Part shown: one piece after another, positions 1 to 5,386 of the stretch | How the letters are laid out: each line of letters begins with the position of its first letter | Position numbering within the stretch: position 1 is the stretch's first letter | Assembly: GCA_903922535.1 (NCBI GenBank) | Contig: CAIXUF010001003.1 | Span: forward strand, 1-6,245 | Length of the DNA: 6,245 nucleotides | Origin: Candidatus Hydrogenedentota bacterium | GTDB taxonomy: Bacteria; Hydrogenedentota; Hydrogenedentia; Hydrogenedentiales; CAITNO01 | Direction of reading: 5' to 3' | The notes under the pieces: generated by a model | Databases searched by the model: none | Told to the model about the DNA's origin: nothing | What the model saw: the letters and a program-made list of their open reading frames with translations, nothing else | Program-made: the position numbers and the translations under genes

Positions 1-887
1 ACGCGCTGCTCAAAATCGCCGCGGAATTTGGTGCCCGCGAGCATGCCGGGCATGTCGAGCGCGAGAACGTCGACGCCGGTCAGCTCAGGCGGCACATGCA
101 CCCTGCCCCGGCCCTGCGACGCCTCGTAAAGCGCGGCAGCGAGCCCCTCGGCAAGGGCGGTTTTTCCGGTGCCGGGCTCGCCGACAAACACGGGGTTGTT
201 CTTGCGCCTGCGGCAGAGCACGCGCAGCGCGCGGCGAATCTCGCGTTCGCGGCCGATGAGCGGGTCCAGTTTGCCCTCGGCGGCCTTCGTAGTCAGCGAG
301 ACGGCAAAGGTTTCCAGCGCGCTCTGCTGCCTGCCGTCGCCCGCGGGCCCGCCGCCCTCCTCCATCCCGTCGTCGTCACCGTCATCCTCATAGTCGTCGT
401 AATAGCCCTCTTCCATGGAGCCGTCCACGGGCCGGGGCGCCTTGGCGCCGCGCTCGCCCTTGATGACGCCGTGCGAGATGTAGTCGAGCACGTCGAGGCG
501 CGTAATGCCCTGGCGGCGCAGATAGTGCGCGGCGTGCAGTTCCTCCTCCTCCAGCATGGCGGCAAGCATGTCGCCGGCCTCCACGGCGCGTTTCCCGGAG
601 TGCTGCACATGGAGAAACGCGCGCTGCAGAAGCCGTTCCAGCGCCTCGGTCTGCTGCAGCGTCACCCGGGTGCCTTCGGGCACGCGTTCAATGTCGCGGT
701 TGAGAAAGCCGTCCAGAACCTGCCGGAGCGCGCGCGGATCACCGCCGCACCCCTCAATGATGTCCACGCCGGTGCGGTCCATTGTCAGCGCGTAGAGCAC
801 ATGCTCCACGCACAGGTACTCGTGCCTGCGGGTCTTGGCCTCCTGCAGGGCGAGTCCCAGGGTCATTTCCAGTTCACGGCTCAACAT
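1..887 (-). CDS. clpA: ATP-dependent Clp protease ATP-binding subunit ClpA (N-terminal part)
   Basis: ClpA is the cytoplasmic AAA+ unfoldase that threads substrates, including those brought by ClpS, into the ClpP peptidase. The frame runs off the left edge, so 295 residues are visible. They start [18 protein letters not shown] and continue with [13 protein letters not shown], the typical N-domain opening. An acidic, Gly-rich linker occupies about residues 156-188. It is followed by DPLIGRERE and [11 protein letters not shown], the Walker A motif GEPGTGKT (residues 236-243), and [13 protein letters not shown] near the edge. Walker B and the second AAA+ module lie outside the window. I chose the ATG at 887 because Met-Leu followed by this helix matches the family. 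An in-frame ATG at 905 would add six residues, and neither start has a strong ribosome-binding site. The gene follows clpS by 30 bases and is probably co-transcribed. Walker A sits about 22 residues later than I recall for E. coli ClpA, mostly because of the linker. Confidence 0.97.
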   Translation of the reverse strand, partial: MLSRELEMTLGLALQEAKTRRHEYLCVEHVLYALTMDRTGVDIIEGCGGDPRALRQVLDGFLNRDIERVPEGTRVTLQQTEALERLLQRAFLHVQHSGKRAVEAGDMLAAMLEEEELHAAHYLRRQGITRLDVLDYISHGVIKGERGAKAPRPVDGSMEEGYYDDYEDDGDDDGMEEGGGPAGDGRQQSALETFAVSLTTKAAEGKLDPLIGREREIRRALRVLCRRRKNNPVFVGEPGTGKTALAEGLAAALYEASQGRGRVHVPPELTGVDVLALDMPGMLAGTKFRGDFEQR

Positions 888-917
888 GGCCCGCTGTCCA
901 TTCATCCAGTTTGGCGG

Positions 918-1232
918 TCATTCCGGTTCCATTGCACAACGCAACGGGAACCCTTCGGAACGGGCCCGCCGGTGCACCGCGGCGCATTTCGTCTCGGCCA
1001 CCTGCCTCACGTAAACACCGGCGACTCCCGCCCCATGCCCATGCACGGCCAGCATTATCGCCACCGCCTCGTCATGCGTCTTGAGAAACACCTGCTCAAG
1101 GATTTCCACCACGAATTCCATGGTCGTGCAGTCGTCGTTGAGCAAAAGCACCCGATACCGGGGCGGTAGTTCCGTCTCGTCCGTTTCTCTGACTGCGGTA
1201 TGGGCTTTCGCCGAATTTCGGATGTTTGTCAC
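918..1232 (-). CDS. clpS: ATP-dependent Clp protease adaptor ClpS
   Basis: ClpS is the small cytoplasmic adaptor that recognises N-degron substrates (bulky hydrophobic N-terminal residues) and docks on the N-domain of ClpA. The product has 104 residues, a normal length. A flexible N-terminal tail of about 22 residues precedes the core, which begins PPRYRVLLLNDDCTTMEFV. The residues that in studied ClpS proteins form the N-degron pocket are present: N32, D33, D34, M38 and H64 (in MLAVHGHG). VAETKCAAV and a C-terminal FPLRCAMEPE also match the family. The start is a GTG; no ATG occurs in frame before the conserved core, so GTG is the only sensible choice. clpA follows after 30 bases, and its N-domain is the ClpS docking site, which supports a functional pair. 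The family assignment is essentially certain; that this copy binds N-degrons is inferred from the conserved residues. Confidence 0.97.
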   Translation of the reverse strand: MTNIRNSAKAHTAVRETDETELPPRYRVLLLNDDCTTMEFVVEILEQVFLKTHDEAVAIMLAVHGHGAGVAGVYVRQVAETKCAAVHRRARSEGFPLRCAMEPE

Positions 1233-1243
1233 GGCTGGGAATT

Positions 1244-1249
1244 TCCCTT
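1244..1249 (-). promoter_or_regulatory. Weak ribosome-binding site of clpS
   Basis: On the minus strand AAGGGA lies 11 bases before the GTG start of clpS. This is purine-rich but somewhat far from the start. It overlaps an 11-base dyad, GGGAA-T-TTCCC on the plus strand (1237-1247), whose arms are too close to fold as a hairpin but could be a protein site. No better Shine-Dalgarno sequence was seen. Confidence 0.4.
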
Positions 1250-1304
1250 ACGGAAGAAGCCCGGCCGCATCAACTGCACACACGGCCCGTACCATCCTGC
1301 TCCA

Positions 1305-1313
1305 ATCATACCA
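1305..1313 (-). promoter_or_regulatory. Candidate extended -10 promoter for clpS-clpA
   Basis: The minus strand reads TGGTATGAT, which is an extended -10 element (TGn followed by TATGAT, one mismatch to TATAAT). No good -35 hexamer lies 16-18 bases upstream, which is tolerable for an extended -10 promoter. Transcription would begin near 1298 and give a leader of about 65 bases before clpS. The element lies downstream of the terminator of the preceding gene, where a new promoter is expected. It is a visual match only. Confidence 0.35.
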
Positions 1314-1450
1314 TACCCTTGCGTGTTGTTCCTTTTGGGCCGCAAAACGCGCGCGTTCTGCGGAAATGCGACGGCTTTCTCTGTTGGCATGGGCAAATCT
1401 TTCACGGATCCGGGATGGGAAATGACGCGGGGGAACAAGACGGGCCGCAG

Positions 1451-1484
1451 AACAAAGCCGCCCTTCCCGGAACGGAAGGGCGGC
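1451..1484 (-). terminator. Rho-independent terminator of the secreted-protein gene
   Basis: A perfect 11-base inverted repeat (GCCGCCCTTCC paired with GGAAGGGCGGC, loop of 6 bases) occupies 1457-1484. On the minus strand it is followed directly by TTTGTT (1456-1451). This is a classic intrinsic terminator, placed 86 bases after the stop codon of the large gene and before the clpS promoter candidate. On the plus strand the hairpin is followed by only scattered T residues, so termination in that direction is less likely. Confidence 0.85.
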
Positions 1485-1570
1485 CTGTCTACTGCTCTGT
1501 TTCCCACGCCCGCCGCGCTTTCGCGCCCGGGGTGTGATCGCCTGTGTTTCCCTGTTTGTGGGCCTGCGGA

Positions 1571-4500
1571 CTACGGACGGCGCCTGGCGATTGCCAGCAG
1601 GGCCATCATGCTCAGCCCGCCCAGAAAGAAATTGCCAAGGGCCTTCTTCATCGTTTCGAAAGTGAAGGCGCCTTTGCCGCCCGCGCATCCCGCGCAGCCG
1701 CCCTGGTCCACCCCCGCCTCGTCAGCGGTTACCTGGCCGTTGCCGTCCGAATCGATCGCGTTGAACACCGCCTCCGGCAGGCCCGGCAGGGCGGCCAGCG
1801 CCTCAGCGTAGCTGACCTGGCCGTCCCCGTTGGTGTCCACCGAGTCCAGGCTTGACGCGAGCAGGTCGCGCAGTTCGGTTTCCGTCGGCGGGGTGTTCTC
1901 GCCCTCGCCCTCAGCCTCGCCTTCGACGGCGCACGGACCGCTCGACACCGTCAGTTCCACGGCGCTGCCAAAGAGCGCCTGCTGGTCCGCCGCGGGAACC
2001 TGGCTGATAACCAGCCCGGCCGCAACGGCGGCACTGCACTGCTGGGTCATCGTGCCCGTGCCGAGACCCGCGCCGGTGAGCGCGGCGCCCGCCGCGGCCT
2101 GCGTAAGTCCCGTCACAGCGGGCACAGTCACTTTGCACAGACCGGTCGACACGGCCAGGGTCACCAGGCTGCCAAAGGGCGCCGGCTGGTCCGCCGCGGG
2201 AACCTGGCTGATGACCAGCCCCGCCGCCACCGTGTTATTGCACTGCTCGGTCACCTGACCAGGAACAAGACCCGCGCCGTTGAGCGCGGCGCCTGCGGCG
2301 GTCTGCGTCAGCCCCGTCACCGTGGGCACGGTCACGTTGCACACGCCCGTTGACACCGTCAGGGCCACGGCACTGCCAAACGGTATCGGCTGATCGGCCG
2401 GCGGATCCTGGCTGATGACCAGCCCGGCCGTCACCGTGTTATTGCATTGCTGCGTCACCGGACCGCCGGTCAATCCTGCGGCGCTCAGCGCGGCACCGGC
2501 AGCGGCCTGCGTCAGGCCCGCCACTCCGGGCACGGCCACGTTGCACAGCCCTGTCGACACCACCAGCGCCACGCCGCTGCCAAACGGCGCCTGCTGATCG
2601 GCCGCGGGATCCTGGCTAATGACAATCCCCGCCGCCACGGTGTTACTGCACTCCTGCGTCACCACGCCGGTGGTCAGACTCCCGCCGGTGAGCGCGGTGT
2701 CCGCCGCGGCCTGCGTCAGCCCCGCCACGTTCGGCACAGCCACATTGCACAGACCCGAAGACACCACCAGTTCCACGGCCGTTCCAAACGCCACCGTCTG
2801 GCCCGCCGCGACGCTCTGGCTGATGACAATCCCCGCCGCCACGGTGTTGCTGCACTGCTGGGTGACCGTGCCGGTGGCAAGGTTCACGCCGGTGAGGGCG
2901 GTTTCCGCGGCGTCCTGCGTCAGGCCGGCGAGATCGGGCGCATTGGCGCCCACGCTCACGCTGATGGGGCCGCCGGCAGGGTAGGTGTGGCTGGTATAGA
3001 GGCGGCCGGCTCCCGAACCTATGGCCGTCTGGTACACGCAGGTGTAGTCGCCCGCGTCGTCCGCGCCCAGCGGGGACAGGATGAGGCAGCGCCGGCTGCT
3101 GCCGCTCACGCCGGCGCCGTCGCTCAGCGGCAGGCCGTCGCGGTACCACTGGAACTTGCCGTCCCAGGCGGGATGATCAAAGACCGCCATGCGCGTGCTG
3201 GCGCCGGCCGCGAAGAAGCCGTCGCCCCGCTTGGGGGTCAGCATCGGATCCAGCGCGGCCGCGGCATAGGCCTCTGACCCGTCCGGCATGAAGTATGCAT
3301 ATTCCTGCTCGTTGGTCCACCCGTCCCCGTCGGGATCGGAGCCGGCGGAAAGCGCGTTGGGGAATCCTATGTATGCGCTGGGAATCGGCGTGCCCACCTG
3401 CGTCGGGAAATTGTCCACCGAGTTCAGCATCGTGAGCAGCGTGATGGCGAGGAAGGTGGAGTTGTTGTCTCCCAGGGTCATGTACCCGGCAAGCATGGTG
3501 TCAAGCCCCGGAAGAAGGATGTCGCCAATGCTGCCCGGGCCGCCCAGCGTGCCCAGCATTTGGACGAGGTTGTTCTGCCATGCGGCGATGACATCGGCGG
3601 CCTTTGGCCCGCCGGTCGCGGACAGGTCAAGCGTGGGATGGTTGAGCATGTGGGTGATAAGGGCAAACTCGTAGGACTCCAGTATGGTGTTCCCCGGAAC
3701 CGCATAGGGTTCCTGCAGGCTGCCGCCGTCGAGGAAGAATGAACCGTTGGCGTCAAAGCGGTCCGGGCTGAAACTCAGCGAGGGCATCAGCGCGTAGAGA
3801 TAAGGCTGGGACGCGATGTCCAGGTAATTCAACGAGCCGACGAAGTCGTTGTCCTCGGGCCGCAGCATGTCGTGGAAGACGTAGGTGCCGTTAAACTCGA
3901 AAACGCCGTTGCCGGCGCCCATGCCGCCAAGCGGCACGCCGTTGTCGGCGCGCAGGATCGTGTCGTCGTCAAGAACGCGCAGCAGCACGTCCCCGGAGGC
4001 GCCGCCCGGGTTGGCGGTCACGGTCCAGGTGACGCCGCCGTCGCCGGACTGCACGCCGGTGATGTTTCCCGAAACCGTGTCGGCCTTGGTCTTGACAAAG
4101 AGTTCGAAATCGGACGCATCGACGCCGGTCACGGCATGGGTGAAGGTCACCTCGTAGCTTTGGGCGCCGCCCGTGGCGGGCTGGGCAATGATGGACAGGA
4201 CCTTGGGATAGTTGAGCCACTCGCGGATTCTGACGTCGAGGGCGTGTTTGGCGATCAGGTCGAAGCCCTCGCGCTGCAGGTGGATGTCCTGATCGATGTA
4301 GCAAAGGCGCGGGTCCTGGTGGAGCGGGTCGCCGCCCGGCCAGGGGTTATACCCGTTCGCGAGGGAGCCGGGCAGCGGGGCCACGCCGGGAGCCACGTCC
4401 ACCTCGCTCAGCGGGCGCGCCGGCGGGTAGGGCTCGATGCCCGTCTCGCCCCATTCATTGCTTGTGAAATAGCCGTACTTGTTCTGAATCAGGCCCATGC

Positions 4501-5230
4501 TCTGAATGTATTCCACGCGGTCGGAGAATTCGGGGTCCATGGCAAGGTCGCGCTTGGTCTGTTCCATTTTAAGCAGGCCCTGATTCTGGCGGGCAATGGT
4601 CAGTCCGGGGCGCTGGTAGGACTTGCGGCAGGTCCGATCATAGCCGACGATGGCCACGCGGACATCGGGACGCTGTATGAGAATATTCCGCAGAATCTCC
4701 CTCATGTCACTTTTCAACTGGTCAAACAGTGCCTGTTCCGGCCAGTGGACGCTCTGGTTGGGGTTGGGGTTGGGGTTGAGCGGATTGACGTCCCATTCGT
4801 TGTCCATGTACCAGTCATACCAGTCGACTTTGCGAACGCCCTGGCCGGGGATATTGACGGGAAAGCCGCCGGCGAAGTCGTTTCCGCCCATGGTGACAAT
4901 CACAACGTCGATGTTTGGACAATCGGCGAGAGATTTGGCCACGGCCTTCTTGCGGGCGTCCGAGAGGAATTCATACGCCTTTGCGCCCATGATGGCGGTG
5001 CTGCTGCCGGTTTCAATCCAGCGGTTCAGGCCGTCGGCGGCATACTCTGGAAGGTCAAGGGCGGCCTTCAAGGACCGAAAACCCCACATGAATCCGGTCC
5101 AACTGTCCCCCACAAAGAGGATTCGGGGGATGCGGTCAGCCGCCTGCGCGGCGGTTCCGAAGAATAAGGGGGACAACAAGAGTAATCCCAGAAATACCCG
5201 GCCGATGCGTTTTGACATGATTGACTGCAT
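1571..5230 (-). CDS. Secreted multi-domain SGNH/GDSL-type hydrolase with PASTA repeats, EF-hands and a Cys-Gly C-terminal sorting-like tail
   Basis: The product has 1219 residues. The signal peptide is about residues 1-30 (hydrophobic VFLGLLLLSPLFF, then AQA as a signal peptidase I site). An SGNH hydrolase-like domain covers about 33-340: VGDSW with Ser43 in block I, TMGGND (115-118) in block III, and HLQREGFDLIAKHA around His317 as block V. Next come a beta module with VTGVDASDF (about 344-452), an unassigned segment (453-631), a calcium-binding type-3-like DPDGDGWTNEQEY (632-644), an Ig-like domain with W695 and DAGDYTC ending at C731, five PASTA repeats (765-1101), an EGEAEGEGE spacer, EF-hand loops at 1132-1143 and 1160-1171, GGCAGCAGGK (1177-1186), a hydrophobic segment and RRRP. 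I chose the ATG at 5230 because AGGAG lies nine bases before it; an in-frame GTG at 5266 would extend it by 12 residues. The gene appears monocistronic. It is probably an exported esterase or lipase-like enzyme; its substrate is unknown, and a mainly adhesive role is possible. Confidence 0.93.
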   Translation of the reverse strand: MQSIMSKRIGRVFLGLLLLSPLFFGTAAQAADRIPRILFVGDSWTGFMWGFRSLKAALDLPEYAADGLNRWIETGSSTAIMGAKAYEFLSDARKKAVAKSLADCPNIDVVIVTMGGNDFAGGFPVNIPGQGVRKVDWYDWYMDNEWDVNPLNPNPNPNQSVHWPEQALFDQLKSDMREILRNILIQRPDVRVAIVGYDRTCRKSYQRPGLTIARQNQGLLKMEQTKRDLAMDPEFSDRVEYIQSMGLIQNKYGYFTSNEWGETGIEPYPPARPLSEVDVAPGVAPLPGSLANGYNPWPGGDPLHQDPRLCYIDQDIHLQREGFDLIAKHALDVRIREWLNYPKVLSIIAQPATGGAQSYEVTFTHAVTGVDASDFELFVKTKADTVSGNITGVQSGDGGVTWTVTANPGGASGDVLLRVLDDDTILRADNGVPLGGMGAGNGVFEFNGTYVFHDMLRPEDNDFVGSLNYLDIASQPYLYALMPSLSFSPDRFDANGSFFLDGGSLQEPYAVPGNTILESYEFALITHMLNHPTLDLSATGGPKAADVIAAWQNNLVQMLGTLGGPGSIGDILLPGLDTMLAGYMTLGDNNSTFLAITLLTMLNSVDNFPTQVGTPIPSAYIGFPNALSAGSDPDGDGWTNEQEYAYFMPDGSEAYAAAALDPMLTPKRGDGFFAAGASTRMAVFDHPAWDGKFQWYRDGLPLSDGAGVSGSSRRCLILSPLGADDAGDYTCVYQTAIGSGAGRLYTSHTYPAGGPISVSVGANAPDLAGLTQDAAETALTGVNLATGTVTQQCSNTVAAGIVISQSVAAGQTVAFGTAVELVVSSGLCNVAVPNVAGLTQAAADTALTGGSLTTGVVTQECSNTVAAGIVISQDPAADQQAPFGSGVALVVSTGLCNVAVPGVAGLTQAAAGAALSAAGLTGGPVTQQCNNTVTAGLVISQDPPADQPIPFGSAVALTVSTGVCNVTVPTVTGLTQTAAGAALNGAGLVPGQVTEQCNNTVAAGLVISQVPAADQPAPFGSLVTLAVSTGLCKVTVPAVTGLTQAAAGAALTGAGLGTGTMTQQCSAAVAAGLVISQVPAADQQALFGSAVELTVSSGPCAVEGEAEGEGENTPPTETELRDLLASSLDSVDTNGDGQVSYAEALAALPGLPEAVFNAIDSDGNGQVTADEAGVDQGGCAGCAGGKGAFTFETMKKALGNFFLGGLSMMALLAIARRRP
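1928..2938 (-). repeat. Five tandem PASTA repeats coded within the secreted protein
   Basis: Repeat 1 is residues 765-829 (bases 2744-2938). Repeats 2 to 5 are 68 residues (204 bases) each: 2540-2743, 2336-2539, 2132-2335 and 1928-2131. Each contains GLTQ-AA--AL, a VTQ-C or MTQ-C motif, AAG-VISQ or TAGLVISQ, a central Asp/Gly-Gln, FG--V-L-VS and a terminal Gly-Leu-Cys or similar. The order P-x-h-x-G-h-T, then VISQ-P, then G-x-V-x-L-x-V-S is the PASTA pattern. PASTA domains of penicillin-binding proteins and Ser/Thr kinases often bind peptidoglycan or beta-lactams. Here every repeat has two cysteines at equivalent places, which is not typical. Repeats 1 and 2 are closest at DNA level (2816-2848 and 2612-2644 differ at one base of 33). 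Confidence 0.92.
4756..4778 (+). repeat. GGGGTT hexamer tract (G-rich on the plus strand)
   Basis: The plus strand carries GG followed by three TTGGGG units and a final TTG. On the coding (minus) strand this gives the Asn-Pro run NPLNPNPNPNQ in the hydrolase domain. Four G-runs separated by TT could form a two-tetrad G-quadruplex on the template strand. This is a hexanucleotide microsatellite within the coding frame, so copy changes of one unit would keep the frame. Confidence 0.6.
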
Positions 5231-5238
5231 GGAACTTC

Positions 5239-5245
5239 TCTCCTC
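5239..5245 (-). promoter_or_regulatory. Ribosome-binding site of the secreted-protein gene
   Basis: The minus strand reads GAGGAGA, with AGGAG ending nine bases before the ATG at 5230. This is a strong Shine-Dalgarno sequence at a normal distance. It decides the start: the upstream in-frame GTG at 5266 has none and would precede the signal peptide with a charged stretch, while the later ATG at 5218 is too far from it. Confidence 0.85.
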
Positions 5246-5303
5246 GAAATGGGGCCTTGCACACACGAATCTACAACCTCAATGGCAACAAATCCCCTCT
5301 TCT

Positions 5304-5342
5304 CCCGGAAACCTATGTAGAATACCACGTTCTGCCCGGAAA
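5304..5342. repeat. Direct repeat pair upstream of the secreted-protein gene
   Basis: CCCGGAAA occurs at 5304-5311 and again at 5335-5342, exactly 31 bases apart (about three helical turns), same orientation. On the minus strand it reads TTTCCGGG. A weak -10-like TATTCT lies between the copies, so they could be operator sites. They are short and may be chance. Confidence 0.3.
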
Positions 5343-5346
5343 ATTA

Positions 5347-5363
5347 AAGTGATAATAGCACTT
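5347..5363 (-). terminator. Possible weak terminator of the sigma-54 activator gene
   Basis: On the minus strand AAGTG and CACTT flank a seven-base A+T-rich loop and are followed by TAATTTT. The site lies 24 bases after the stop codon of the activator gene. The stem is only five base pairs and A+T-rich, so it would be weak at best. The same bases contain an extended -10-like element, which may be the real function. Confidence 0.22.
5352..5360 (-). promoter_or_regulatory. Candidate extended -10 promoter for the secreted-protein gene
   Basis: The minus strand reads TGCTATTAT, an extended -10 element (TGn plus TATTAT, one mismatch to TATAAT). No convincing -35 was seen. Transcription would start near 5345, giving a leader of about 115 bases that includes the CCCGGAAA direct repeats. 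A second, weaker option is TTTAAT with TATTCT 18 bases later. I looked for a sigma-54 site (GG, ten bases, GC) because an activator gene is next door, and found none in this spacer. Confidence 0.3.
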
Positions 5364-5386
5364 AAACGCCGACGGAACGGCCCTTC

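Larger units (their letters stand above)
1233..1570. other. Intergenic region between the secreted-protein gene and clpS
   Basis: These 338 bases contain no gene I can support. From right to left on the minus strand they hold an 85-base 3' untranslated stretch with a small GCGC-GAAA-GCGC stem-loop (1515-1526, GNRA-type loop), the strong intrinsic terminator at 1451-1484, about 140 bases with no recognisable signal, a candidate extended -10 promoter at 1305-1313, and the clpS leader. A plus-strand open frame spans the region but reads through the terminator hairpin and into antisense of the flanking gene, so it is not called. Confidence 0.7.

Noticed and set aside
96..1169. Plus-strand open frame (357 codons) across clpA and clpS
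   Set aside because: It is antisense to two conserved genes and spans the gap between them. The product has no recognisable domain.
1200..1811. Plus-strand open frame (203 codons) filling the clpS to secreted-protein spacer
   Set aside because: It reads through the terminator hairpin and overlaps both flanking genes in antisense. It has no domain signal, and no other reading of the spacer looks coding.
1928..2938. Regularly spaced repeats that could suggest a CRISPR array or other non-coding tandem array
   Set aside because: The 204-base period is a whole number of codons, the repeats translate into PASTA-like domains, and similarity is spread along the unit and not split into identical repeats and unrelated spacers.
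2447..3277. Plus-strand open frame (276 codons) with internal periodicity
   Set aside because: The periodicity is the shadow of the PASTA repeats coded on the other strand.
3872..5167. Long plus-strand open frame (431 codons) opposite the hydrolase domain
   Set aside because: It lies entirely antisense to a gene with clear domains and motifs. Such frames are common opposite G+C-rich genes. The translation shows no recognisable motif and is low-complexity in Gly, Ala, Val and His.
5231..5266. Upstream GTG start for the secreted protein
   Set aside because: It has no ribosome-binding site, adds a charged stretch before the signal peptide, and the ATG at 5230 has a strong one.
5231..5386. Sigma-54 promoter expected next to the activator gene
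   Set aside because: No GG-N10-GC pair was found. The nearest, GG then ten bases then CT, lacks the essential -12 GC.
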